Assembly: GCF_032854445.1 (NCBI RefSeq) | Contig: NC_088306.1 | Location: 7,435,924 to 7,499,923, forward strand | Reading direction: 5' to 3' | DNA: 64,000 nt | From: Liolophura sinensis | Taxonomy: Eukaryota > Mollusca > Polyplacophora > Chitonida > Chitonidae | In this document: piece by piece, positions 37,999 through 48,430 of the stretch | Layout: each line of letters begins with the position of its first letter | Numbering within the stretch: the first letter of the stretch is position 1 | Notes under the pieces: generated by a model | The model's database searches: none | The model's input: only the letters and a program-made list of their open reading frames with translations | Told to the model about the DNA's origin: nothing | Made by a program: the position numbers and the translations under genes

Positions 37999-38055
37999 AT
38001 TTATTTATTCATTTATTACTTGGTTGGAGCTTGACAGCGTACTTAAGAATATGTG
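37999..38055 (-). mobile_element. SINE family 1, tail fragment (diverged)
   Basis: TTTATTTATTCATTTATTAC, then TTGG and 'gtacttaagaatatgtg' resemble the family 3' end. Confidence 0.45.
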
Positions 38056-39154
38056 ATGTTCACATAACTTAACCGTCTAACACAGCAAAAACTAAGATCC
38101 CTTGAAGTACATGTAAATATGTAGGAGATGTACATAAAAGATCCAATAAGTAAAGGCTCATGCAGAGTAAAAAAAAAAAATTCTCCACACCATTTAACAT
38201 GCTTTTCCTTTATAGAATATTGGCATAAAAAAATAAAGAAAGTGAAAAAATTATGTTTGGTGCTGGATGAACCACACACTCCTGACTACAACAACATGAC
38301 GCCTCACGACTGGGATAAACTGAAAACACAATTTCCAGAAAAATAGAAGATTGGGCCAATTTTCACACAGCACTTGTGGGGCAACACCAATTTTATTTTG
38401 TGTTTTACAGGTGAGCTAAAACAAAAAAAGATCAAAAAATGATTAAAAAAAAATTGTAAATCCACCTTTTATTTTTGTTTAATCTGGATATTTTTAGGAT
38501 TTTCGTTTTTTCAAAGGCTACTTGACCACACAAATTTAAGTACATCTTAAACAGGAAAAATTACTGAGAGAGTAAAACAAAAAATTTAATTGGTGCAGCC
38601 TTATGTGAATGTAATGACCATGGGAACTAGCAATGTTGGCATGGTGTCACCACGGTGGTTATGTGCATGTAACATTGGGAGTCCTTCATGCAAGCAGGTC
38701 CCGGGTATGAAAATGAACTTGAGATCTTGATACTGCAGATTTCAATCACAACAGCCAATCACAGGTACACAACCGAGATCAACAGCTTTGATCTGTCAAG
38801 ATATCAGGGTCTTGTGTTGTTCTTTCTTTCAGGGAACTGTGTGATACCATCATCAGTGTTTTTATTTCCTGTTTTCAATCTTTTTCCTAAATTTGGTAAA
38901 ACCGTCACCTCTGGTGAGTCAGTTTTCAATGATTCACTTAAAATCCAAATCACACCTACACTTACCACTCCTTACGATAACCTGCACGTGAAAAATCACA
39001 ACTAATCGTCGTACAATGGGAAATCTTCTTGAATCTGAAGTCACCGCCAGCAATCGTTTGATGACTGGAATGGTCTCTGATTGATTGGAATGGTCGCAGA
39101 TCTTCATGCACATGTTACGATAAACTACGACCTACATTATTATGACTATAAACA

Positions 39155-39160
39155 TTTATT
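39155..39160 (-). terminator. Candidate polyadenylation signal of STAG
   Basis: AATAAA on the minus strand, 292 bp after the stop codon at 39452. Others occur further along (for example near 38857), so the 3' end is uncertain. Confidence 0.3.
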
Positions 39161-39451
39161 GGTCACAGTCAATATGGGTGTAACTGCAAGTCAATGTTCT
39201 GAGGTTTGTTTGGATATTAAATTGGGAATCCTACTGGAAAAACTATCCTTCAGCATCAATAGCAATGTGTTATGAAATGTATTTGCTTTTAAGATTTTGA
39301 AATTTTTGTGGAGAAAATTTAGGTTACCTTTAATATGCCTTGTATGCGGGTATTAAGCTCGACCTATTGAACGCCTGATATCACAGATCAAAGCTATTCA
39401 ACTCCAAATGTGGAACACAGGGTACGGCAGGGGGAGGGGGTGTGGGTGTGG

Positions 39452-39859
39452 TCACCCAGACGTACACTGAACATGGTAGTTCATCTGTCCCACGGGATTC
39501 ATCGGCCCCATCCTGCCCATGGGCGGCATGGCGTTCATCTGCGCCTGCGACATGGGCGTCATCGGGGAAGACGTCATTGGGGTCATGGGACCGTGGCTTA
39601 GAGGGGTCATGGGCGAGTGGTTCATGGGGGTCATGGGGCCTTGGTTTATTGGGGTCATGGGGCTCTGGTTGACCGGAGTCATTGGGGGCTGAGACATAGG
39701 AGTCATTCTGCCGGCGTTCATGGGTGTCATGGGGCCCTGGTTCATAGGTGACATTTGCGTGGTTGGCATGGGTGTCATAGGAGCGCGTTGCTGCATGGGG
39801 CTCATGTGTGTGGCCATCTGAGCCTGACTTACATACGCCACCCGCTCCATCGTCCTCGA
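39452..39859 (-). CDS. STAG: STAG terminal exon: Met-Pro repeat tail and stop
   Basis: Acceptor CATGCTGTCAG|T in phase 0, then SRTMERVAYVSQAQMATHMS and about eleven 8-residue units of the form MTPMNQGP (variants MTPVNQSP, MTPINQGP, MTPLSHGP). It ends GQMNYHVQCTSG and TGA at 39452-39454. The repeat is a 24-bp coding minisatellite, and the other frames stay open by the same periodicity. Vertebrate STAG ends differently, in an acidic segment finishing GMPMF, so this tail is lineage-specific as far as I can tell. 3' UTR follows to the left. Confidence 0.85.
   Translation of the reverse strand, partial: SRTMERVAYVSQAQMATHMSPMQQRAPMTPMPTTQMSPMNQGPMTPMNAGRMTPMSQPPMTPVNQSPMTPINQGPMTPMNHSPMTPLSHGPMTPMTSSPMTPMSQAQMNAMPPMGRMGPMNPVGQMNYHVQCTSG
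39510..39815 (-). repeat. 24-bp coding minisatellite in the STAG terminal exon
   Basis: Units centred on ATGACNCCNATGNN (plus strand 'ggggtcatgggg') recur every 24 bp through the exon, about eleven times. Substitutions are mostly at codon third bases or between Met, Val, Ile and Leu. Confidence 0.85.
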
Positions 39860-40439
39860 CTGACAGCATGACAAGGGAGAGAAGCAGAAGAACAGTTGTG
39901 AGGAATAAACAGAGAGATGGGAGAAAGATCCAACAGAGATTTGGACACCTGTTATGCCCTCCAATAACCTACACTCTGTGCGGCCATTTTTTCAGAAAGC
40001 CCACAACCTTGTGTATTCAATAAAGACAGCATTAACAAAAACAATTGTTGGTGTCTAATATTAAAATGCAGGAAAAAACCTAAGTCATTTATTTTCAAGT
40101 ACCACAAACAAGCCTAGTACATGTACTTGCTTCTTTCTGGACACTTGTACAGGCTCTCTCTATATTTGTTTAGGGAAACTGATGTACATGTAAAGGCAAA
40201 AAAAGATGAGTACTTAAGGTTAATGTTGGAAAATTAATAAACCTACCTAAAGCCAAACCCAAGATTCTCACAGGAACACCTGGCATGATGCTTCACTCAT
40301 TCACAGTTTCACACCCACCTAAGAGGTGCCTGGGCTCCATACTCCATGCCAAGTTTATGTATGTACAGGTATGTTTTGGGCTTTTTATGTTGTTATTACC
40401 AATTTTCCAGTCATATGATATATGTACATACACTGTGTC

Positions 40440-40690
40440 TTCTCGCGGCAGGGCGACTCTAAGCCGCCAAGTGCAGCTACCACCAAAAGGTGACGCCAAA
40501 GTCACCAGACATACATGACACCCAACCTTATCATACCAGGCCAACCAGTCCTGTTTCCTTGCTCTAATCTCTCAATGCTCAGCCAGGCAGCAACAAGTAC
40601 CATTTTTAAAATCTTTATCACGACCTGAATTGGGTTTGAATCCAGGTCTCCTGACTTTGAAGCAACTTAGGCCACCAAAGCGGACCCATG
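40440..40690 (-). mobile_element. SINE family 2, near full length
   Basis: On the minus strand a tRNA-like head (GGGTCCGCTTTGGTGGCCTA) carries an A box (TGGCCTAAGTTG) and a B-box-like GGATTCAAACC. The body has AAGGAAACAGGACTGGTTGG and it ends near CGCCCTGCCGCGAGAAG. It lies in a STAG intron, in sense with the gene. Confidence 0.7.
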
Positions 40691-41239
40691 CCAAGTGATG
40701 TAGTACCAATATACTAGTACCACCTTGTTTATGAGGACCTGTCCCCTAATGAATTTGGCACTGCACTGAGTAATGACAGATTACAGGCAGAGCTGTACCA
40801 GAGGTATAATTCACTGTTGTTACTAAAACCTAAAGGTATTACCAGTAGTTGAATGGAGAAGTCAGTTCAATTGTTCCATCTGAGGCTGTCAGTAAAAATA
40901 CGTCGGTTGGGTTTTTTTTTTTTAGGGATTTTGGTAAAATATCTCATTTTAATTGTCTCTCAATGTTAATTTCTTTAAAATGCCTACATTTTTAATCAGA
41001 GAGAAGAACAGAAAAGAACTCCCTGCGACAACATTTTTTCTGATGGAGTAAGGCCATGGTCAACAAAGAATTTTTAATAGATGGCCTGATAGCAATGTAA
41101 CTTGTCCATTCAGGAATAAATATCAGTTAGTAAAATTGAAGCAAATATCATCTAAACTTAACATTTCAGGAATACAACTCAGACAGTCCACCTTCCTGAC
41201 GATAGACAAGATTAGCCTGCACCCTCAAGGGGAACTCAC

Positions 41240-41366
41240 TGAGTCGTCTGTGGCGTGATGGTCCTCAAATAAACCGCCCTGCATGTGGGGCTGATGGGAA
41301 GGGTGGCCAAGGTCGGGGCTTGAATATTCACTGATGGACGGCTCAGACATCTCTTCTGTGGGAGCT
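41240..41366 (-). CDS. STAG: STAG exon 21 of window
   Basis: It encodes APTEEMSEPSISEYSSPDLG, then HPSHQPHMQGGLFEDHHATD and DS, an acidic, His-rich disordered tail. Acceptor TTTTTTCAG|A, donor TCA|GTGAGT, ends phase 0. Supported by splice signals and phase; similarity to vertebrate STAG is weak here. Confidence 0.85.
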
Positions 41367-41384
41367 CTGAAAAAACAGAACAGG

Positions 41385-42150
41385 AAATTGTGTTATAGAT
41401 CGAAGAACAGACTGTATATTAGACAGACAAGGGGATTGGGTGTTAGACAGAGGAGAAAACTGTGTTTTAGACAGAAAAGGCAACCGTGTTTCAGACAGAA
41501 GAGAAAACTGTGTTTTAGGTAAAAGAGGAGACTATGTTTTAGACAGAAGAGAGGACTGTATATTAGACAGAAGAGGGGATTGTAGTCTAGACAGAAGAGG
41601 AGACTGTGTTCTAGACAGAAGAAGTGACTGTATACTAGACAGAAGAGGGGGTTGTAGTCTGACAGAAGAGGAGACCGTGTTCTATACAGAAGGAGTGACT
41701 GTATATTAGACAGAAGAAGGGATTGTAGTCTAGACAGAAGAGGAGACTGTGTTCTAGACAGAAGAAGTGACTGTATATTAGACAAAATAGGGGGTTATGT
41801 TTTAGACAGAAGAGGAGACCATGTTCTAGACAGAAGAAGTGACTGTATATTAGACAGAAGAAGGGATTGTGTTTTAGACAGAGGAGGGGACCGTGTTCTA
41901 AACAGAGGAAGTGACTGTATATTAGACAGATGAAGGGATTGTGTTTTAGGCAGAAGGGATTGTGTTTTAGACAAAAGAGGAGACCGTGTTCTAGACAGAA
42001 GAAGTGACTGTATATAAGACAGAAGAAGGGATTGTGTTTTAGACAGAAGGGATCGTGTTTTAGACAGAAGAGGGGGTTGTGTTTTAGACCCAAGCAAGGA
42101 TTGCGTTTTAGACAGAGGGGGCTGTGTTTTAGAAAGAAGAGAGGACCTAG
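41385..42150 (+). repeat. Minisatellite, 24-bp unit, about 30 copies (STAG intron)
   Basis: The unit is 'tagacagaagaggagactgt' plus 'gttt', with variants. It fills most of the intron between the exons at 41366 and 42287. Frames open through it on both strands (for example 174 codons at 41635-42159, minus) are repeat artefacts. Confidence 0.92.
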
Positions 42151-42286
42151 ACAGGTCACGTAAATTTTACATGTACCTTTTCACAAGACCCAGTTAAGAC
42201 TTAAGTTACCAAACAGTCCTAAAAAGTTTGAAGTGTAACTGATGCTGACACTGATGCAGACACTGATGAAGCACTCTGTGACTTAC

Positions 42287-42403
42287 AGGTTTCCCATCCT
42301 GCTCTGCCGACTGTAGTTAACCTCTGACCTCCGCTGAAGTTCTCGCTGATGTTGCTGGCTCGCCATCCAGGACATCTGTGACATCTGAGACATCGCCATG
42401 CCA
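42287..42403 (-). CDS. STAG: STAG exon 20 of window
   Basis: It encodes GMAMSQMSQMSWMASQQHQR, then ELQRRSEVNYSRQSRMGN, corresponding to the [29 protein letters not shown] region. Acceptor ATTTACAG|T, donor CCT|GTAAGT, phase 2 on both sides. Confidence 0.93.
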
Positions 42404-42832
42404 CTGTAAATACAGATTCATGTCAGCATGCATAAATACCTACTACAAATGTACATACATGCTTCTCAGGGTTAAAGGCTGCTTCCACAACGCTGCTTTT
42501 TTTTGATGTCAAAATCTGAAATATTATTTTAAAACATATTTTTTGCTTCTGCATAAGAAAATTTTGTTATCTTCACACAAAGGTGTCAAAATTCAACTTA
42601 CAGTATGAAAAAACATCACGATGAAATTTTAGATTTCAATAAAGTTGAAAATGGCGTCGTGGGATCGGCCCCTGAAAGATTTTCGCACATTCTAAATACA
42701 TGTACATGAAATATAAAAGAGCTATTCTGGTATATGGGAAGATCTGCCAGTAACCTGCGGATGATGGTCTTAGGATGGTCTGCTCAGTGTTCTCTCAGAC
42801 TAATGCTGGCATCCATCATACATATTAAGGTC

Positions 42833-43066
42833 AAATTCAGGAGACCCGGAATCAAACCCAGTTAGGGTCATACAGAAGACTTTAAAACTTGTACTTGTTG
42901 CTACCTCACTTGGTGCTCACCACTGAGATGTTAGAGCAAGGAAACAGGACTGGTTGGCCCGGTATCAGTATAATGTGATTGGGTGGAGTGTCATGTCTGC
43001 ATTCTGTGGCATACTTCAGTGGTGGGAGCACTCTGGCGGCATGGTCTCGCCCTGCCCCAAAAAGTC
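42833..43066 (+). mobile_element. SINE family 2, head-truncated
   Basis: It starts within the B-box region (CCGGAATCAAACCC), contains AAGGAAACAGGACTGGTTGG and ends near CGCCCTGCCCCAAAAAG, matching 40440-40690 in the opposite orientation. Confidence 0.7.
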
Positions 43067-43252
43067 ACAATGTATGTGCAACACCTAATGACTCTCCATT
43101 GTCACATGTATACATACTAAAGTTAAACATCATTTACATTAGAAAAAATAAATAAATAGATAAATCAATAAATGTACCTGACCTAAAAGTTTATGCATGT
43201 GTCATGTAACCATACATTGTATGTTTATAGTTGTACATTTCCTAGCGCTAGG

Positions 43253-43521
43253 GGGGGCCTCCGTGGCTCAGTTGGTTAGCGCGGTAGCACAACGTAATGA
43301 CCCAGGAGTTCTCTCACCAATGCGGTCGCTGTGAGTTCAAGGCTCTTGCTGGCTTCCTCTCCCGCCGTAAATGGGAAGGTCTGTCAGCAACCTGCGGAGG
43401 GTTGTGGGTTTCCCCCGGGCTCTGCCCGGTTTCCACCCACCATAATGCTGGCCGCCGTCGTACAAGTGAAATATTCTTGAGTATGGCGTAAAACACCATC
43501 AAATAAATAAATAAATAAATC
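43253..43521 (+). mobile_element. SINE family 1, near full length
   Basis: GGGGGGCCTCCGTGGCTCAG begins the head, with the intact A box TGGCTCAGTTGG and the start of a B box (GAGTTCAAGG, altered). The body is complete and the tail is AAATAAATAAATAAATAAAT. It is antisense to STAG. Confidence 0.93.
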
Positions 43522-43789
43522 CTAGCAATAGGACCAGGACTAATGGGTGATTGTTGGCAGACATTCTGCTGTTTATGAGCTGTGATTATCATGTATATAT
43601 TAACTGCTTGCTGGAGGATTTGTGGTCTTGATACCAGAAGAGTATCAACCTCCTGATCAATATTGATCAACCTATCAATATTCCAGGCCGATTGGAAAAC
43701 AACGTAAAGTCAAGTTAAGGACTGTAGCGTAACTCAGGTCTGAAGTATTTGTACATACGAGTAAGCTGCCGCCATTTATTGTAACATTT

Positions 43790-43820
43790 TTTATTATTAT
43801 TATATATATATATATATATC
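43790..43820 (+). repeat. AT-rich microsatellite
   Basis: TTATTATTA followed by (AT)n of about 20 bp. Confidence 0.85.
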
Positions 43821-44040
43821 CTGTGCATTGCAATTTGTTGTTTAAATCATCATTTTCTTTCTTGATTTAGTAAATTGTTAAACCAACCATTTGAGTGGTT
43901 GAGAGTGTTACTCTGTTTGACCCAGGTTAGCCTTGTTATCGGGAATTGATTTTGGTTCATTTTACTGATACTTTAACCCATGTCTAACTTTTTGCCTAAT
44001 TTTGACTTCTTGCTTGTTTGGAAGCAATGATGTCTGTTTT

Positions 44041-44182
44041 ATTAATTTATTTATTTTAGTTTTACGCAGCACTCAAGATTATTTCACTTATACGACGGCA
44101 GCCAGCATTATGGTGAGAGGAAACCGGGCAGAGCCTGGGGGAAACCCATGACCATCCACAGGTTGCTGTCAGACCTTCCAAC
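44041..44182 (-). mobile_element. SINE family 1, 3' half
   Basis: Tail TTTATTTATTTTAG, then 'cactcaagattatttcactt', GGAAACCGGGCAGAGCC and CCACAGGTTGCTG. It stops before the head. Confidence 0.8.
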
Positions 44183-45085
44183 ATTTAATACATGCTGTTT
44201 ATACATGTACATACTGAGATAAGGGAAACAACTCCCACTGAGTGGATATTTCTGTTGGCTTCGGGTTAACTTCACCAAGAGTTGACACATCGTCTGGTTA
44301 TGCAAAACTTCACGCCACAAAAAGAGACTCTCTACAGAGTTACTTTTTATCATAAGCAGAAAGTGAAAGAAAGGTACTGATTAGTGGCTGGTGAAACTCA
44401 CTGCTTGATGTACTGCTTTAACATGGAGGATAAGTTGTGTTAATAGAATTTGATTCCCAGATATAATTCTGAGCCGAAAAAACAAAAAAAAAAATAAATC
44501 CTCCTTAACATACTTAGATTGATTGATTTGTGCTTTATGTCACATGAGCAATATCTCACCTTAACCACAACGAACACAACACTTGTAGACATGACATGTA
44601 AACCACAGTGCCCAGATAAGTCACCTTCTACGATAAGCTTTTCTACACAACTAGGACCCTGTTCTTTTTGACACCCACGGCTCCATGGGGGCCTTTAGCC
44701 CTTATCCTCTGGGGACAAGCCATAACAGGCAAGAGTATGGAGGTCAACGTCATACTTAATGCAGCGGAGATAGATTTCTATAGCACTTTTTTTAGACCCC
44801 CTCCCAGTAAAACACCAACGCATGAGAGTGAAATAAATGGGGGTTTATGGGTTTGGGCTGCAGGCCCTCGACAGCCGATGACCCTGTGTTGCCGGAAACA
44901 ATTTCGTCATGATACAGAGGTCATCATTTAAAACAAAGAGTGATTACTGAAACTCCCCTCCATTAATTTGCAAGCGATGCTGTCTAATTTAATGTCTAAG
45001 TTTTAAGCATATTTATTACATTAGTGCATAAATTGCAAATTGTTAACATTCATTTTATGTGATAGAACAACATCAATCCATATTT

Positions 45086-45123
45086 GATTGTACGGCATAA
45101 AACACCAATTAAATAAATAAATA
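45086..45123 (+). mobile_element. SINE family 1, tail fragment
   Basis: 'ttgtacggcataaaacacca' followed by ATTAAATAAATAAAT. Only the terminal 38 bp remain. Confidence 0.65.
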
Positions 45124-45452
45124 TTTAATTGAAAGAGAGGACTGTCAAGCATGTATCTGCAGATCTTTCAGGTGACCTTGTACTTCCTGAGCATTTTAAA
45201 TACCACACTCGCTGACGTATAGCTGCCATTTGAAGCACACGTGTTAAACTTATTACAGAGTGTACAGAAAAGTACTGAAGGTGTTTGCTGGGTATTCTCA
45301 GTTCATTCACCTTAAAGAGCGACCCATCGAAAATCAGCACAAGGAGTTGTTGTTAATTTGGGCTTCTGTACAACTGATGCCTGGGACATCCAGCTGGCTG
45401 CGAATTTTTAATATCTACATTCATGGGGCTTCTAGAAATCTCTTAATTTTAT

Positions 45453-45602
45453 ATCTACTTACTTCACTGATTGGTCTTTTAGACCGGATTCAAGAACGTA
45501 ATCACTTACACAATGGCGGCCAGCATTATGACAGGACACTGGGCCTGCAAACCCAGAACCATCCACAGGTTGCTGCCAGACCTTCCCACATACATCCATA
45601 AT
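45453..45602 (-). mobile_element. SINE family 1, partial
   Basis: TTGGTCTTTTAGACCGGATT, 'gcggccagcattatg' and CCATCCACAGGTTGCTGCCA. The head is missing. Confidence 0.75.
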
Positions 45603-45929
45603 TTAATAAAATCGTCTAATTCCTCAATCATTTTGCATATGAATGGGTAATTTTCAAGGTGATTTATACACCTTTTTAGTATAATTTTAGAGACAAAACC
45701 ACCTTTGTTGGATGGCTAATTTCAAAATGTTACAGAAAGTACAATTCTGTTGTCTACACAAAATAATGCTCTTAACAGAATATGCCCGACATCAACATCT
45801 TTCAAAGAAAATTGACCAATTACAGAAGAAAAGCCTCAAAGCAGGATATTTAAGTGAGCATTCCACAATTTAACAAATATTACACTTTTCTCCCAAGCAC
45901 AAATTTTCAACGCATCAGCTACAACTTAC

Positions 45930-46078
45930 GGGTCCTCAAAGTCTTTTTCTGAGCCCTGCTCTGAGCTGATACTTTGCTCATCCTCTAGCCGTCGCTGTTT
46001 AGACAACTGAGGCTGGCCAACCATGCCAGCAGGAGGTTCTCCGTCCTTCTTTACTTCCCCACTGGTTATCATCATGCA
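45930..46078 (-). CDS. STAG: STAG exon 19 of window
   Basis: Read in the frame that continues into the next exon, it encodes GMVGQPQLSKQRRLEDEQSI, then SSEQGSEKDFED, like the family's EPESEHGSEPDFLHNP acidic stretch. Acceptor CTTGACAG|T, donor CCC|GTAAGT, ends phase 2. The other frames contain stops. Confidence 0.88.
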
Positions 46079-46413
46079 CTGTCAAGGAAAACGAGGTTCA
46101 GGTACCATATATGTTCACTGATACTGTTCAAAAGTCCATTCAGATTCATAACTTTGAATTTATTCGAATTATCCTATTTCACCAAACGTTTTGCTTATAA
46201 AAACAGTGAATTGCAGCTGTATGTTTTTTTATAACAGATCAGGATTAACTCATTACTTGCTTCCCAATAATAACAATTTCTTTGGCGATAGGCCTCATTC
46301 AAGACATGGAAATAATTTTAAATCTGTTGCAAGATAAAAATGGCAAATCTTCCATTTCACATTGCAATGTTATCACATGACAGTTTTTGTCCTGTAACTT
46401 GTGACAACACTAC

Positions 46414-46478
46414 TGATGGCAAGACATCGTCACTGTCTGACTGTTTATCTCTAGACTTTCCACAGACTCTGTTGGTTT
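46414..46478 (-). CDS. STAG: STAG small exon, candidate
   Basis: A 65-bp open segment after TGCAAG, before CCATCA|GTAGTG, encoding TNRVCGKSRDKQSDSDDVLP plus S. It begins in phase 1 and ends in phase 0, exactly what is needed to join exons 46915 and 46078. Its hydrophilic, Ser/Asp-rich make-up suits this disordered part of STAG. The acceptor lacks a good pyrimidine tract, so another small exon could be the true one. Confidence 0.25.
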
Positions 46479-46914
46479 CTTGCACTTATCTATTTTAACT
46501 CCATATTTTTACTTCTGTTCACTTTCCTGGAGGAGGTAAACTGGTTTGTAGTACATGTGACTACACAGCACTAGTCCCGCTGTCATCATGCTTACAGCGC
46601 TACCTAACAAAATCAACATGTCAAAGACACCAGACATAATATCCCATTCAGCTACAAGGCAGAAACCTGCAGATTTCTCTGAATGTTGGAGATAAAACAA
46701 AGATGCTAAAAATTACATGTACCAATCTTAAGCTCAGCATACAAGGGAGCATAAGTTACAATTAGATTTGTGGTTGTGTCCTAAGCTCTCATGTATGCCA
46801 ACCTTTTAATCCTTAGCATGACGTAGCTTGGATTTGAACTTTTGTATATTATGCTAAGGCTTTATACAGGCCGATCTTCACACCATTTGAGGTTAGAACA
46901 TTTCCTAAGCATAC

Positions 46915-47105
46915 CTGACCCATCTGGTTGTTTCCTCTTCATGCCTCTTGATACTGGTTTGGCTGGAATGGCAGGTCTGAGTGTGATTGGATGAATTTCA
47001 GCCTCCCCTTGGACCAAGCTGTTCCGATAGGTCAACAGAGGTTGCCAATCATCACCACGGTTACTAGGCACACCCCCTGACAGACTCTTGTCCAAATAGT
47101 TTACC
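46915..47105 (-). CDS. STAG: STAG exon 18 of window
   Basis: It encodes VNYLDKSLSG, then DDWQPLLTYRNSLVQGE (family: VWLPLISYRNSLVTGGE). A basic stretch follows (KPVSRGMKRKQPDGS) that could act as a nuclear localisation signal. Acceptor TTTTCAG|G, donor CAG|GTATGC, ends phase 1. The next recognised exon starts in phase 0, so at least one short exon must lie between. Confidence 0.93.
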
Positions 47106-47342
47106 CTGAAAAGTTTAAATACCTTCACACTGTAGTCACTATATACAGAATACAACGCACTAAAACATACCAACTTCAGCACTCATCTTTCTATATTTTC
47201 TTTTCAAACCGATGTTAAAATTGGTGATTCATCACACAATGCTGTAAACCAACGTCAAATCTCAAAGGGGTGCCATTCTGTCGTTGTAACTGTTGTGCCT
47301 TGTAACATGTATTTTGCTTTGTAGTAAAACCTGTCCAGCTTC

Positions 47343-47450
47343 ACTTTATTTATTTATATGATTGGTGTTTTACACCGTACTCAAGAATATTTCATATATA
47401 TATATGACGGTGGCCAGTATTATGGTGGGTGGAAACCACAACCATCTTTA
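47343..47450 (-). mobile_element. SINE family 1, 3' fragment
   Basis: TTTATTTATTTATATGATTG, 'gtactcaagaatatttcata' with a short TA expansion, and ATTATGGTGGGTGGAAACC. Confidence 0.75.
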
Positions 47451-47970
47451 TTTTTAATATTGCGATTTTCACAAAAGTTCATTAAATAACATTAATACCA
47501 CATTAATACCATTTAAGTCCAGTGATGACGATTAGAACAGTTATGCGAATTGATATGCAACCTAACGCAAGGATTGCCTTGAAAGGGCTATATATAAAAG
47601 GTACGTGTACGAGTTACAATGATCATCTCTGCAAATGTTCATGAATTTGCTTCAAATTGGCTCGGATCAGATATACAGTATGCAACAAACATGTGGGCAG
47701 ACAGACAAACATGTCCACAACAATTTCCACCCTGAACTGGGCCACATTAATTTACCTCAGGCCTGTTTTGAACTGAAGTCCAAAACTTAAATCTTCCCTA
47801 GAAAACAAAATACTTGAAGTTGATCAAATTTGGCTGAAATTGGACTGACACAAAATGGAACCACAGGTCAAAATTATTCGGATTTTATGCATAAGAGCGT
47901 AATGTAAAATGTTGAAGCCTGAAACTAATTTGCGAAACAGGCCTCAGTGGAACTACATGAGAGAACCTAC

Positions 47971-48102
47971 ACTGTCTTCTTGTCCTGTTTCATCAGCTTG
48001 TTGGTGAATTCAGAGAGGATCTCCAAGAACGGCAGGTTTGGTGGCGGATTGTCTGAGGTCGGGGGGTTCTCCTGGCCTGTCAAACTGAACACTATGCCCT
48101 CC
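47971..48102 (-). CDS. STAG: STAG exon 17 of window
   Basis: It encodes [20 protein letters not shown], then [20 protein letters not shown] and DKKTV, matching [26 protein letters not shown]. Acceptor TGTTACAG|G, donor CAGT|GTAGGT, ends phase 2. Its 3' splice site and first about 13 bases are tandemly amplified in the upstream intron (see the repeat at 48095-48430). Confidence 0.96.
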
Positions 48103-48430
48103 CTGTAACAGAAAACAAGACAAGATGAAATGAACACTATACCCTCCTTGTAACAGGACAAAATGAACACTATACATTACCTGTAACAGAAAAAGGTGAA
48201 ATAAACACTATGTCTCTCTATAATAGAAAACAGGACAAGATGAAATAAACACTGTACCGCCCAGTTACAGTTCACAGGAGAAGAGGAAATAAAGACTATA
48301 CCCTCCCAATAACAGATAACAACACAAGATGAAATAAACACTACACAACCCCTGTTAAAAAAAAGAGATTACATAGACACTATACCCTCACCAAAAACTA
48401 AAAAAACATCAAGGGCAAGATGAAATAACA
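48095..48430 (-). repeat. Tandem array built from the exon 17 splice-acceptor region
   Basis: About eight diverged units of 33-47 bp. Each carries a version of the plus-strand motif 'actataccctccttgtaaca' followed by 'agatgaaat'. On the gene's strand that is TGTTACAG-GGAGGG-TATAGT, the exon 17 acceptor plus its first coding bases. The first unit overlaps the true boundary at 48102. Confidence 0.8.

Larger units (their letters stand above)
29710..39154. other. Intergenic region between the convergent genes
   Basis: 9.4 kb with SINE pieces (30706-30832, 36336-36575, 37999-38055), a trinucleotide run (32500-32530), a C-rich tract (33971-34010) and TGTATG-type simple sequence (36628-36725). Open frames of 60-105 codons show no domain or exon structure. 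I see no gene here. Confidence 0.55.

Noticed and set aside
39381-39869. 162-codon minus-strand frame rich in His-Asp-Pro, overlapping the STAG terminal exon
   Set aside because: It is an alternative frame of the same 24-bp repeat. Exon phase selects the Met-Pro frame.
40019-40024. AATAAA on the plus strand near 40.02 kb
   Set aside because: It lies in a STAG intron on the antisense strand, with no plus-strand gene nearby.
41635-42159. 174-codon minus-strand frame of Cys-Leu-Lys-His repeats
   Set aside because: Produced by the 24-bp intronic minisatellite; no start context, domain or splice support.
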